A stretch of DNA of 48,200 nucleotides from CADEDV01 sp964412375 (GCA_964412375.1 CAYPOD010000026.1:1-48200), one strand, 5' to 3'. Counted from the first letter of the stretch, positions 16,318 to 25,244 are shown. The notes: a model not told the origin generated them from the letters alone. Numbers and translations are program-made.

Positions 16318-17265
16318 CTAGTTCATCATCAGCACATTTACGCTGCGCTGTAAAATATTAAAAGCAATTTCCGCCATCAGGTTTTCTTTGTCAAGGGTGG
16401 GGTTGACTTCCGTAATTTCAAAGCAGCAAACTTTCCGGTTCTGCATGAACTTACTGATCAGGTCTTCTGCTTCTCTTTCCCGCAACCCATGGCTGACCGG
16501 CGTGCCTGTTCCTTTGCTGATAGTAGCATCGAGGCTGTCTACATCAAAAGAAATATAAATGTCGGTACATTCAGCAAGATGCCGCTGCACAGCCCTCACG
16601 ACATTTTCCGGTCCTTTTGTCCGCACTTCTTTGGTGCTGATCACTTTCATCCCGTATTTCTCAATCAGGTATTTTTCCTCTTTCTCGTAATCCCGAAGAG
16701 AAATAAATACAATGTTTTCAGGCGAAACTTTAGGAGCGGATTTTCCAACATTCTTAAGAAAATTCCAATGACGGGCCGTTATATCATCCAGCTCATGCAC
16801 AGCGCATTCTTTGTTGTCTTCATTGATAGCGGCTGCGAGAGGCATGCCATGCACATTGCCGCTGGGGGTAGTGTAGGGGGTATGCAGATCAGCATGTGCA
16901 TCGATCCACACCACACCTATTTTGCTTTTGGGTTTTGCCATTTTAATACCGGCAATAGTGGCACCTGCGGTGCTGTGATCTCCACTTATCACTACAGGAA
17001 AAAAATTATTCTTCATCGCATCACACACGGCTTTGCTCAGCCTTTCATAAACGGCTGCAATTCCTTTGATCCTTTTGGCATAGGGTGATTCAATCGGTTC
17101 ATATAACAGTTTATTTTCTGTTTGAATTTTCTCTGAAGGAAAATGAATGAAGAAATTGCTCATGAAGTCGAGCGCAGCTATTTTGATGGCTTCTATTCCG
17201 AGACTTGCGCCGCGGGTGCCTGCACCGATTTCAGAAGGTACTTCTATCAATTTAATATTTTTCAT
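16318..17265 (-). CDS. Arginase/agmatinase/formiminoglutamase (ureohydrolase) family enzyme
   Basis: A manganese ureohydrolase, most likely arginase (arginine to ornithine and urea). All metal ligands are visible: H98 in SGDHS, D122, H124 and D126 in DAHAD, and D241 and D243 in SFDVDSLDA. I start at the ATG at 17265 (MKNIKLIEVPSEIGAGTRG), where conservation begins; the frame stays open to an ATG at 17394, but those 43 residues are Cys/Pro-rich and look like untranslated leader. The product is 315 residues, normal for arginase. A canonical promoter lies at 17444-17474. The downstream partner is a DUF1684 protein. Confidence 0.9.
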   Translation of the reverse strand: MKNIKLIEVPSEIGAGTRGASLGIEAIKIAALDFMSNFFIHFPSEKIQTENKLLYEPIESPYAKRIKGIAAVYERLSKAVCDAMKNNFFPVVISGDHSTAGATIAGIKMAKPKSKIGVVWIDAHADLHTPYTTPSGNVHGMPLAAAINEDNKECAVHELDDITARHWNFLKNVGKSAPKVSPENIVFISLRDYEKEEKYLIEKYGMKVISTKEVRTKGPENVVRAVQRHLAECTDIYISFDVDSLDATISKGTGTPVSHGLREREAEDLISKFMQNRKVCCFEITEVNPTLDKENLMAEIAFNILQRSVNVLMMN

Positions 17266-17443
17266 ATCACAATCGTTAAGTGAACAAGCCGGTATCACCG
17301 GGTTAAATTTGGGCAGTAAGCATGAAAAGACCGGGTAGTCAGCCTGCTGTTGAGTCAGGAATGTAGAAATTAGCCGGCAGCGATTGCTCGGCAAAACGAT
17401 GAATGCATTTTGTTTTATGGAAATACTGACGCATAACCAGCAT

Positions 17444-17474
17444 CAAAGATAATCAAATGTTGGGTCCTGTCAAA
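17444..17474 (-). promoter_or_regulatory. Canonical Bacteroidota promoter for the arginase-family operon
   Basis: Read on the minus strand, TTTG (17474-17471) is followed after exactly 19 bases by TATCTTTG (17451-17444): a full match to the TTTG-N19-TAnnTTTG consensus. Transcription should start near 17437-17439, giving a leader of about 170 bases before the ATG at 17265. The -33 element lies just beyond the stop codon of the universal stress gene. Confidence 0.8.
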
Positions 17475-17479
17475 CCGTA

Positions 17480-18265
17480 TTACTCATGCAGTGCCAGTAC
17501 CGGAATAGAACTTTCATAAGCCAGGCGTTTAGTGTGACTTTTAATAAACAACCGGGAAAGCAGGCCATGTTCCTTGTGAACAATGATGATGAAATCCACA
17601 TTTTTATCTTCAGCAAACTGGTTGATGGCTTCATCAATATCATATAGCCCCAGGAAATAAAACTCTGGTCTGAATTCCTGGAACATGTCAAGCAATTTTT
17701 TTCTTTCGGCCTGGTAAGCTTCTGTCAGCGCCACGTAATGTTCGCTGTCTACATTGATGATATGCAGATTAGGGCGGAAGGTTTTCAATATCTTCTTGAT
17801 CGGGACAGCAGGGGTAGATGTTGCCACATTTTTAAAATCAGATGTTAACAAAACATTTTTCACATCACGGTAGCTGGCATCGGGAGGAATGATCAGCACA
17901 GGGCAAACTTTTTTTTCTACCATTTTTAAAGTATTGCTGCCTATAAAAGTTTGTCCTAAAGGCGACCGGCCTGTAATGCCCATAATGATCATATCAGCCT
18001 GCTGGTGACGGGCCAGTTTATCCAGGGTGCCGATAAAATCTGTATTTTCTTCGGCTAGTATATTAATCCTGACTATGCCGATGTTCATCAGTTCGTCTTT
18101 GAGTTGCAGCAGATTTTTTTCCGCTTCAGCAGCCTGGGAGGGTTTGTCAAAAACATGATGCAGTATCATGTTCACACCATAATGCCCGGTTAGCAGGCGC
18201 ACAGCATACCGGGCTGCATTAAACGATGTTTCTGAAAAATCTACGGGGACGATTACTGTGTTCAT
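17480..18265 (-). CDS. Universal stress protein, tandem-domain (second of a pair)
   Basis: A 261-residue UspA-superfamily protein of two fused Usp domains. The N-terminal domain begins MNTVIVPVDFSETSFNAARYA and carries the ATP-binding signature G-x2-G-x9-G-S (GITGRSPLGQTFIGS). The C-terminal domain keeps the fold pattern but has lost the signature (HKEHGLLSRLFIKS). I start at the ATG at 18265; the longer frame to 18352 runs into the upstream gene and is not conserved. It lies 46 bases downstream of a close paralogue, so the two arose by tandem duplication. Probable cytoplasmic stress role; partner unknown. Confidence 0.9.
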   Translation of the reverse strand: MNTVIVPVDFSETSFNAARYAVRLLTGHYGVNMILHHVFDKPSQAAEAEKNLLQLKDELMNIGIVRINILAEENTDFIGTLDKLARHQQADMIIMGITGRSPLGQTFIGSNTLKMVEKKVCPVLIIPPDASYRDVKNVLLTSDFKNVATSTPAVPIKKILKTFRPNLHIINVDSEHYVALTEAYQAERKKLLDMFQEFRPEFYFLGLYDIDEAINQFAEDKNVDFIIIVHKEHGLLSRLFIKSHTKRLAYESSIPVLALHE

Positions 18266-18311
18266 GTTTTTTGCTGATTTTGAAAAAGGAAAATAGAACC
18301 TGGGTATAATT

Positions 18312-19094
18312 TTACCGGGCAGCCAGCACCGGAATGTCGCTATGATAGGCAAGCCGGCGGGTATTGGAACTTTTCCAGAAACTGGCTGACCCGCTGTGGT
18401 GCCTTGGGATGGTTATCAGCATGTCTATATTATAATCGTTTATAAAATTGTCAATAGCTTCATGAAAATCATTCATGCCGATGAAATAGAAATCTGTTTC
18501 AAATTCTTTAAACATTTCCGCCAATTTTTCTTTTTCAGTTTTTACTTCATCGGTTATTGAGATATAGTGATCAGGGTTGACATTTACAATATGCAGCTTG
18601 GGTTTGAACATGGATAAAACAGCATGGATGAGAGGGGTAGGGGTGGATTGTTCCACATCCAGGAAGTCGCAGGCAAAAGCCACATTATTTATATCCTTGT
18701 AAGATGCATCCGGGGGAATGATCATGACCGGGTAAAGACTCCGGTCAACCGTTTTTAAGGTATTACTTCCGATGAATTTCTGCTGCAGCGATGTGCGGCC
18801 GGTGATTCCCATTGTAATCAGTGTGGCACGGCGTGTATGGGCCAGCCGGTCAAGATTATCAATGAGGTCGCCTCCCATTTCAATTTCATATTCTACTGCA
18901 GCGTCACCTTTTTGCATTAATTCATTTCTCAGGCTTTCCAGGTAGCTGATGCTGATATCCCTGTCTTCTTCGTCGTCATAATTATGGTATAAAATAGCCA
19001 GCGCATCTTTTTTGCCCGAAAGCATTTGGGCTGCAAAGCGGGCTGCATTGAAAGATGTGTCTGAAAAATCAATTGGAATGATGATCCTGTTCAT
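18312..19094 (-). CDS. Universal stress protein, tandem-domain (first of a pair)
   Basis: A 260-residue paralogue of the following gene, collinear throughout: MNRIIIPIDFSDTSFNAARFA at the start and GITGRTSLQQKFIGS as the G-x2-G-x9-G-S nucleotide-binding signature in the first Usp domain. The second domain again lacks that signature (PRHHSGSASFWKSS). Both proteins keep PPDASY and LHI(V/I)NV at the domain boundary. It is first in a two-gene minus-strand unit. The 178-base gap upstream contains only the terminator of the next gene and no clear promoter. Confidence 0.9.
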   Translation of the reverse strand: MNRIIIPIDFSDTSFNAARFAAQMLSGKKDALAILYHNYDDEEDRDISISYLESLRNELMQKGDAAVEYEIEMGGDLIDNLDRLAHTRRATLITMGITGRTSLQQKFIGSNTLKTVDRSLYPVMIIPPDASYKDINNVAFACDFLDVEQSTPTPLIHAVLSMFKPKLHIVNVNPDHYISITDEVKTEKEKLAEMFKEFETDFYFIGMNDFHEAIDNFINDYNIDMLITIPRHHSGSASFWKSSNTRRLAYHSDIPVLAAR

Positions 19095-19222
19095 GGTGCT
19101 TATTGGTTTCGTTTGACGGATAAATTTAGTGGATTTGAAAGGTAATTCAACAAACTTTTACCAACGCTGAGAACAAGCCTGGCAGGGTTGAATAACCGTT
19201 GAGATAAAGTATGGATATATTC

Positions 19223-19250
19223 AAAAAAAAGACCCCGCAAAACGGGGTCT
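19223..19250 (-). terminator. Terminator of the subtilase gene
   Basis: On the minus strand a stem AGACCCCG / CGGGGTCT with a 5-base loop is followed by a run of T. It lies 23 bases beyond the stop codon of the protease gene. Confidence 0.9.
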
Positions 19251-19272
19251 CTTTAAAATATTCTATGCAGGA

Positions 19273-20970
19273 TTAATTTCGGACTTTCTCTTTTACACCT
19301 GATTTCACCGGCTTCACGTTGGTATTTCTTTCACCTTTCAGTGTTGAGGCCAATTTCACAGCATCGTAGGCATTGATGATGCCACCGCTTTTGCTGATCT
19401 CACTCATATCCACTTCATCACCGGTGCCGGGATTGATCACTTTTTGGCCGGGATTTTTGGCTGATTTTTCAATTACCTGTTTCACCTGTTGCGGGCTTAG
19501 GCTTGGATAGTACTGCAGAATCAGTGCAGCCAGGCCAGCCACCACCGGTGATGCCATACTGGTGCCCTGTAAATTTTGATAAGTATTACCTCCGGGAACT
19601 GTTGCGTAAATCTTAACTCCCGGGGCAAACACATCCACTTCCTGTTTGCCATAGTTGGAAAACCCTGCTGTGAATCCACCAATCTTCGGATCACTGCTGG
19701 CGCCAACCGTCAGCCAGTTTGCGGCTCTTTTGCCGTCCTTTACAAAGACCGGCGAGGGATAATTGTGGGCAGAATCAATATTTTTTGCATCGTTGCCAGC
19801 TGCATGCACCAGTAATACTCCTTTGCTTTCGGCATATTTAACGGCTTCATCCACCCAATTTTTTTCCGGAGAAAACCCTTTTCCAAAACTCATATTGATC
19901 ACCTGGGCGCCATTATCTGCCGCATAGCGGATTGCTAAGGCAATATCTTTATCATGCTCATCACCATCAGGAACAGCTCTTAAGGTCATGATCTTTACAT
20001 TATCGGCCACACCATCCATTCCCAGCCCGTTGCCGCGAACGGCAGCAATAATACCGGAAACATGGGTGCCATGCAGGGCTGCTTTGTTGCTCACCATGAC
20101 GTTGCCATTACCATAAAATTTATCATTGAAATCGTTGTAGTTGTCACCAACAACATCAGCCCGGTAGGCTTTAGGTGCTTTTTCTGCAGCCTCTGCTTTG
20201 CTCAATTCCCCGGTAACATAATCGCCAAAACCCTCCAGAAAATCTTCATTGCTGGTGTCCATCATATCATTGCCCTGCAAAAGTCCTAGCAATCCGGATT
20301 TAGCTTTTTTAACTTCAGGATCGGTTGTATTAAAAGCCTCCAGTTCTTTGCCTGTGTATTTTTCCTTTTGCATGGCAATCCGGAGGATACTGTCACTTTT
20401 TAAGGCGCTGTTGTAGGCTCTTTTTAAAAACATCAGCTCCATGGTGTTTGTCTTGGAACTTCCGGCGATGTCATTTTCCGAACGCTTCCACATTTCGTAC
20501 TCAAACTGTTCATCTTTGGATAGCTTTCCTACATCAATATCTTTTCCTTCATACTTGCTTTTGTATTTGTGATAAACCCTTGCAGCTTCGTACGAATCCT
20601 TTTCCACGTTGGCAGCACCATCACGGCTTCCCAGGAAATTCCAGCCATACACATCATCCACATAACCGTTGCCATCATCGTCTATGCCATTGCCGGGTAT
20701 CTCTTTTTCATTCCGCCACAATATGGGCCTGAGGTCTTCATGGGTGGTATCAATGCCGGAATCTATCACGGCCACGATCACCGTATTACTCTTCAGTTTT
20801 TTTGATTTGAGAAATTCGTAAGCTTTGTCAATGCTGATGCCATAATAACCACTGGTTTCCTTATCCATCATATGCCAGCCTTTGGGCACTTCTTCTTTTT
20901 GGGCAAACAATGCCAGCGAAAAACAACCGCTAATGGCAAGCAGGCCGAAACGCTTAAATAAAATACTCAT
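19273..20970 (-). CDS. Secreted subtilisin-like serine protease (S8 family)
   Basis: A 565-residue peptidase with a signal peptide (cleavage near ALFAQ, residue 23). The triad is complete: D70 (VAVIDSG), H300 (HGTHVSG) and S471 (GTSMASP), with oxyanion N393 (AAGND). The spacing between Asp and His is about 230 residues, far longer than in subtilisin (about 30); the insert starts with an Asp-rich, Ca-binding-like loop (DDDGNGYVDD, 97-106) and is then largely charged and helical. There is no propeptide of usual size between the signal and catalytic domain, and no type IX sorting domain is evident at the end. It has its own terminator and precedes no obvious partner. Confidence 0.95.
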   Translation of the reverse strand: MSILFKRFGLLAISGCFSLALFAQKEEVPKGWHMMDKETSGYYGISIDKAYEFLKSKKLKSNTVIVAVIDSGIDTTHEDLRPILWRNEKEIPGNGIDDDGNGYVDDVYGWNFLGSRDGAANVEKDSYEAARVYHKYKSKYEGKDIDVGKLSKDEQFEYEMWKRSENDIAGSSKTNTMELMFLKRAYNSALKSDSILRIAMQKEKYTGKELEAFNTTDPEVKKAKSGLLGLLQGNDMMDTSNEDFLEGFGDYVTGELSKAEAAEKAPKAYRADVVGDNYNDFNDKFYGNGNVMVSNKAALHGTHVSGIIAAVRGNGLGMDGVADNVKIMTLRAVPDGDEHDKDIALAIRYAADNGAQVINMSFGKGFSPEKNWVDEAVKYAESKGVLLVHAAGNDAKNIDSAHNYPSPVFVKDGKRAANWLTVGASSDPKIGGFTAGFSNYGKQEVDVFAPGVKIYATVPGGNTYQNLQGTSMASPVVAGLAALILQYYPSLSPQQVKQVIEKSAKNPGQKVINPGTGDEVDMSEISKSGGIINAYDAVKLASTLKGERNTNVKPVKSGVKEKVRN

Positions 20971-21011
20971 TTGTTATACTTTGTTTTATGACTCAAATTT
21001 CCGGAAGGTAT

Positions 21012-21019
21012 CAAAATTA
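21012..21019 (-). promoter_or_regulatory. -7 promoter element (TAATTTTG, minus strand) of the subtilase gene
   Basis: TAATTTTG on the minus strand fits TAnnTTTG about 42 bases before the protease ATG. No matching -33 word is present. It lies between the gene and the terminator of the OmpA-family gene. Confidence 0.35.
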
Positions 21020-21046
21020 GTGGTTACCACTCATACTTTTTGACTG

Positions 21047-21083
21047 ATAAAAACCCCTGCATGGCTGAACAGCAGGGGTTTTT
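21047..21083 (-). terminator. Terminator of the OmpA/TSP3 gene
   Basis: An inverted repeat AAACCCCTGC / GCAGGGGTTT with an 11-base loop, flanked by A- and T-tracts on both sides, follows the OmpA-family gene. Read on the minus strand it ends in TTTTTAT. Confidence 0.88.
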
Positions 21084-21112
21084 GTCCAGTTTTTGACGTT
21101 TGCTGGCTTTGA

Positions 21113-22624
21113 TTAGTTGCTTAGTTTAAGTTCCACCCGGCGGTTAAGTGCTTTTTCTTCATCAGTTGTAGCATTATTCAGCGGACGGGTCTGGCCAAAT
21201 CCTTTGGCTGACAACCTGGATGCTGCTATGCCTTTTGAAATCAGATAGTCTTTTACTTTTTCAGCCCTTGCCTGTGAAAGACGCATATTCGCATTAAAGT
21301 TACCATCACTGCTGGTATGTCCTTCCACTGCGATCCTGAGGGACGGGTTTTGTTTCAAAATTTCTGCCACTTCATCCAGCACCGGGAAAGATGCGGGGTC
21401 CAATTCAGATTTACCAAAGCGGAACTGAATTTTCCTTGCTGCAAAATTGACTTTTTCAACAATTTCTTTTCTCACTTCTCCAACGGGGCAGCCTTTATTT
21501 TCTTTTACACCTTTTACGTCAGGACACTGGTCTTCTTCATCGTTTATTCCGTCGCCATCCCTATCGGGAACAGGGCAACCGTCATAGCGGCCATAACCGA
21601 CTACATCCGGACATTTGTCTTCCTCGTCATTCACTCCATCTTTATCCCTGTCGGGGATGGGACAACCATCATAACGGGCCAGCCCCGGCACATCCGGGCA
21701 TTTGTCTTTATCATCTGGTACACTATCATTATCCCTGTCGCCAGAACTGGCAGGGCAACCCTTGTTTGCCAAAATGCCGGGAGTGTCAGGACACTGATCA
21801 TCTTTATCTGCAATGCCATCGCTGTCCTTGTCGGGGCAACCGTTTGTCACCACCGGGCCAGCCTGTTCAGGACAATGGTCTTTGTCATCTGGAACTCCGT
21901 CATTGTCCTTATCTTTTACTTTTTGAGTCAGTTCCACTGGTTTTCCCAGGTAAATGCCCAGGGTTCCGCCAAAAAGCTGGTGTTTGAAACTACCTTCATA
22001 ATCATTAGAACGGTAAAAATCATTGAGCCCCCTGCTGTAGTTGGCAGTGAGGAATACTTTTCCAAATTCAAAACCGGCCAGCCCGCTGAGTCCATAATTG
22101 AAAATCGCATACTGACCGGGTTTGGTGCCTACGGGCAGATCATCATTTTTTTCTTCTACGTAAGAACCACCGGAGCCATAGGTTTGCGAACTTTCTTTTC
22201 CATTATAAAAAAAAGAGGCATAAGGGCCGCCTCCGATCATGAATTTAGTTTTGCCACCCAATTTAAATTTCAAAACCAGGTGCATCGGAATGTCAATATA
22301 GTTGATGTATTGGGTGGCAGTGCGAAAGACCATTTCACTGCCCGACAGCAGGCTGTCCGCATATTTGCGGCCTTTATTAGAGAATAACACTGCCGGCTGA
22401 AAAAAGAGTATGGAGCGGGAAGAAAAAGGCAGGTCGGCTACAAAACCAAAATGACCTCCGGTGCGGGGCGAATAGCCTTTTTTGAAATCATTGAAACCGG
22501 GAACATTGTTTTCTTCCAGCACATCAGCCTGGTGAATACCACCGGCAATACCGATTCTTAACTGCGCATCAGCAATGGAAAGAAAGAAAAAAACAGACAG
22601 GAATAAGAGGATGGATCCTTTCAT
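21113..22624 (-). CDS. OmpA-family outer-membrane protein with thrombospondin type 3 repeats
   Basis: A 503-residue envelope protein in four parts. A signal peptide (to ADA, residue 20) is followed by an outer-membrane beta-barrel region (about 21-230) of alternating aromatic strands. Then come five thrombospondin type 3 repeats of 26-29 residues (about 238-380), each of the form DxDxDGxxDxxDxCP...GCP, a calcium-binding linker. The C-terminal OmpA domain (about 390-503) contains IAVEGHTSSDG and LSQARAEKVKDYL, the peptidoglycan-binding signature. Such proteins tie the outer membrane to the cell wall. The repeat array is also visible in DNA at about 21488-21925. Confidence 0.94.
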   Translation of the reverse strand: MKGSILLFLSVFFFLSIADAQLRIGIAGGIHQADVLEENNVPGFNDFKKGYSPRTGGHFGFVADLPFSSRSILFFQPAVLFSNKGRKYADSLLSGSEMVFRTATQYINYIDIPMHLVLKFKLGGKTKFMIGGGPYASFFYNGKESSQTYGSGGSYVEEKNDDLPVGTKPGQYAIFNYGLSGLAGFEFGKVFLTANYSRGLNDFYRSNDYEGSFKHQLFGGTLGIYLGKPVELTQKVKDKDNDGVPDDKDHCPEQAGPVVTNGCPDKDSDGIADKDDQCPDTPGILANKGCPASSGDRDNDSVPDDKDKCPDVPGLARYDGCPIPDRDKDGVNDEEDKCPDVVGYGRYDGCPVPDRDGDGINDEEDQCPDVKGVKENKGCPVGEVRKEIVEKVNFAARKIQFRFGKSELDPASFPVLDEVAEILKQNPSLRIAVEGHTSSDGNFNANMRLSQARAEKVKDYLISKGIAASRLSAKGFGQTRPLNNATTDEEKALNRRVELKLSN

Positions 22625-22723
22625 GGGAACTGAATTGGATTTTATAAGTTGGGTTCAGGCTGTAAAAATTGCAATTATTTCGCAGAAATCATAACGAAAA
22701 GACAGCTTTCAGCCGCCAATTTA

Positions 22724-24247
22724 TTATAAATCAAATTTTATACCCTGCGCCAGCGGCAATTTTGTGCTGTAGTTGATGGTATTGGTCTGGCGGCGCATAT
22801 AATTTTTCCAGGCATCACTGCCACTTTCACGGCCTCCACCGGTTTCTTTTTCGCCACCAAAGGCTCCGCCAATTTCGGCGCCTGATGTTCCGATATTTAC
22901 ATTGGCAATGCCACAATCACTGCCTGCAGCAGACAGGAATTGTTCGGCTTCCCGTAGGTTTAGTGTCATAATTGATGAGGAAAGTCCTTGCGGAACATCA
23001 TTCTGTTTGGCAATCGCTTCATCAATCGTTGTATACGGAATCAGGTAAAGTATGGGAGCGAAAGTTTCATGCTGCACAATATCAAAATAGTTTTCTACTT
23101 CTGCAATGCAGGGCTTTACATAGCAACCGCTTTCATACCCGGGTCCTTCCAGCACACCTCCTTCAACGGCAAACAACCCGCCTTCCTCTTTGCACTGTTT
23201 GATGGCTTTGAGGTACTGGGCCACTGCATCTTTATCAATCAGGGGCCCTACATGATTGTTTTCATCCAGCGGATCGCCGATGCGGAGTTGTTTGTATGCG
23301 TTCACTAATTTTTCCTTCACGGTATCATAAATATCTTCATGAACGATCAGCCTCCTGGTAGTGGTGCAGCGCTGGCCTGCGGTGCCCACAGCGCCAAATA
23401 ATGCGCCGGTAATGGCAATATTCAAATCTGCTTCTTTGGAAATGATGATAGCATTATTGCCGCCCAGTTCAAGCAATGACCTGCCCAATCTCGCTGCCAC
23501 AGCAGCGCCAACAGCTTTTCCCATTCTTGTGGAACCAGTGGCTGATACCAGTGGTATTCTTGTGTCATTACTCACCCATTCACCCACTTCGCGGCCACCG
23601 ATGATGATGCCGCTTACTCCCTCAGGCACATTATTTTTTGCAAAAACTTCTGCGATAATATGCTGGCAGGCTACTGCACACAGCGGTGTTTTTTCAGAAG
23701 GTTTCCAAACACACACATCGCCACAAACCCATGCCAGCATAGTGTTCCAGCTCCACACAGCCACCGGGAAATTGAAAGCGGAAATGATGCCTACAATGCC
23801 CAGCGGGTGCCATTGTTCATACATACGATGGCCCGGACGTTCGCTGTGCATGGTGAGACCGTGCAATTGTCTTGACAGCCCAACAGCAAAATCGCAGATG
23901 TCAATCATTTCCTGCACCTCGCCATATCCTTCCTGCAGGCTTTTACCCATTTCGTAAGAGACCAGTTTGCCCAATGGTTCTTTATTTTGACGAAGCGCTT
24001 CACCGATCTGTCGTACAATTTCACCTCTTTTCGGGGCCGGCCATTGCCGCCATTCCTTAAAAGCTTCTTCCGCTTTTTTTATGACCGTTTCATAGCCCGA
24101 ATGATCAGCAGAAGAAACAGCAGCAATCTTTTTTCCATCCACCGGGGAGAAAGAGTCAATGATTGCAGCTTTAGAAGTCAACCATTGTGTTCCGGTGCTT
24201 ACACCTTTATTATTCGCATCAATTTTCAGGGTGCTGAGAAAATTCAT
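22724..24247 (-). CDS. Aldehyde dehydrogenase, ALDH7 (antiquitin / alpha-aminoadipate semialdehyde) type
   Basis: A 507-residue NAD(P)-dependent aldehyde dehydrogenase. Catalytic residues are N160 (AFNFPVA), E260 (LELGG) and C294 (GQRCTTTRRL). The sequence around the active Cys and the segment HPLGIVGIISAFNFPVAVWSWN are typical of the ALDH7 group, whose usual role is oxidation of alpha-aminoadipate semialdehyde in lysine breakdown. No other lysine-degradation gene is nearby, so the substrate rests on family resemblance. It lies 63 bases downstream of panB on the same strand but has its own -7 element. Confidence 0.9.
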   Translation of the reverse strand: MNFLSTLKIDANNKGVSTGTQWLTSKAAIIDSFSPVDGKKIAAVSSADHSGYETVIKKAEEAFKEWRQWPAPKRGEIVRQIGEALRQNKEPLGKLVSYEMGKSLQEGYGEVQEMIDICDFAVGLSRQLHGLTMHSERPGHRMYEQWHPLGIVGIISAFNFPVAVWSWNTMLAWVCGDVCVWKPSEKTPLCAVACQHIIAEVFAKNNVPEGVSGIIIGGREVGEWVSNDTRIPLVSATGSTRMGKAVGAAVAARLGRSLLELGGNNAIIISKEADLNIAITGALFGAVGTAGQRCTTTRRLIVHEDIYDTVKEKLVNAYKQLRIGDPLDENNHVGPLIDKDAVAQYLKAIKQCKEEGGLFAVEGGVLEGPGYESGCYVKPCIAEVENYFDIVQHETFAPILYLIPYTTIDEAIAKQNDVPQGLSSSIMTLNLREAEQFLSAAGSDCGIANVNIGTSGAEIGGAFGGEKETGGGRESGSDAWKNYMRRQTNTINYSTKLPLAQGIKFDL

Positions 24248-24269
24248 AGTATCCTTTTTGATAAGGATG

Positions 24270-24277
24270 CAAAGGTA
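24270..24277 (-). promoter_or_regulatory. -7 promoter element (TACCTTTG, minus strand) of the aldehyde dehydrogenase gene
   Basis: TACCTTTG on the minus strand is a full match to TAnnTTTG, 22 bases before the ATG at 24247. No -33 TTTG is seen. A small hairpin (ATCCT / AGGAT) lies between it and the start. Confidence 0.45.
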
Positions 24278-24310
24278 GTGAAGAGTTTCTCTCTTTTCCT
24301 GCCGGGATAA

Positions 24311-25126
24311 TTAATACTGTTCCTGTTCGTTGGGAAAGTTTTTGTTTTTTACATCGCTGATGTATTGCTGAACAGCCCTGGTTGCCTGTTCATGTATGTC
24401 CAGGTATTGCCGCAGGAAACGGGGTTTGAATTCCGTATTGATGCCAAGCATATCATGCATCACGAGCACCTGCCCGTCGCAGTGAACACCAGCCCCGATG
24501 CCAATGGTGGGAATGGAAAGACTTTCAGAAACTTCTTTTGCTAGGACGGCGGGAATTTTTTCCAGCACAATAGCAAAACATCCCGCATCCTGTAACATTC
24601 GGGCATCTTTGCGCAGTTTGTTCGCCTCATCTTTTTCTTTTGCCCTAACGGTATAGGTGCCGAATTTATAAATAGACTGGGGTGTAAGCCCCAGGTGCCC
24701 CATCACAGGAATGCCGGCTGAAACAATTTTTTTAATGGCATCAACTACTTCTTCACCGCCTTCCATCTTTACGGAGTGCCCGCCTGTTTCTTTCATAATG
24801 CGGATGGCGGAGGCCAGCGCAATATCAGAATTTGACTGATAAGAGCCAAAGGGCATGTCCACCACCACGAGGCAACGGTCAATGCCCCTGATCACCGACT
24901 GTGCATGATAGATTATCTGGTCCATTGTGATGGGGAGTGTTGTTTCATGCCCGGCCATTACATTGGAGGCTGAATCACCTACGAGTATCACATCAATTCC
25001 AGCTCCGTCAATGATCTTTGCAAATGAAAAATCATACGCAGTGAGCATACTGATTTTTTCACCGGCTGCTTTCATTTTTTGCAGCGTATGGGTGGTGACT
25101 TTCTTTATTTCCTTATTTACAGACAT
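24311..25126 (-). CDS. panB: 3-Methyl-2-oxobutanoate hydroxymethyltransferase PanB
   Basis: Transfers a hydroxymethyl group from methylene-tetrahydrofolate to ketoisovalerate, giving ketopantoate for pantothenate and coenzyme A. The 271-residue protein has the family opening MLTAYDFSFAKIIDGAGIDVILVGDS, the segment KMEGGEEV, and GIGAGVHCDGQVLVMHDMLG near the end. Length is normal. It is separated from panC and panD, which lie 4.2 kb upstream, by polyphosphate genes and a membrane protein, all on the same strand. Confidence 0.97.
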   Translation of the reverse strand: MSVNKEIKKVTTHTLQKMKAAGEKISMLTAYDFSFAKIIDGAGIDVILVGDSASNVMAGHETTLPITMDQIIYHAQSVIRGIDRCLVVVDMPFGSYQSNSDIALASAIRIMKETGGHSVKMEGGEEVVDAIKKIVSAGIPVMGHLGLTPQSIYKFGTYTVRAKEKDEANKLRKDARMLQDAGCFAIVLEKIPAVLAKEVSESLSIPTIGIGAGVHCDGQVLVMHDMLGINTEFKPRFLRQYLDIHEQATRAVQQYISDVKNKNFPNEQEQY

Positions 25127-25201
25127 TACTTGATTTTGAAATGATGGTCCTGACAGGGATCGGGACTGAAATTTTATGTGAAGCTAATTTTTAAACCATG
25201 T

Positions 25202-25209
25202 CAAAAATA
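25202..25209 (-). promoter_or_regulatory. -7 promoter element (TATTTTTG, minus strand) of panB
   Basis: TATTTTTG on the minus strand fits TAnnTTTG, about 75 bases before the panB start. No -33 word at the right distance. It suggests panB is transcribed separately from ppk-ppx. Confidence 0.4.
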
Positions 25210-25244
25210 TAATTAATGCCCTATTCAGATTTTTTGAAATTATC

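Noticed and set aside
17266..17394. N-terminal extension of the arginase-family protein
   Set aside because: The 43 residues are not of the ureohydrolase fold and precede a perfect family N terminus at 17265; kept only as a question in the findings.
21488..21925. Periodic DNA repeats that might be a CRISPR array or tandem repeat locus
   Set aside because: The period of 78-93 bases follows the five thrombospondin type 3 protein repeats in frame; units are divergent and there are no spacers.
21317..22387. 356-codon open frame on the plus strand opposite the OmpA/TSP3 gene
   Set aside because: It is an antisense shadow of a strongly supported gene; its residues show no family resemblance and it exists because the repetitive Asp-rich coding strand avoids stops on the other side.
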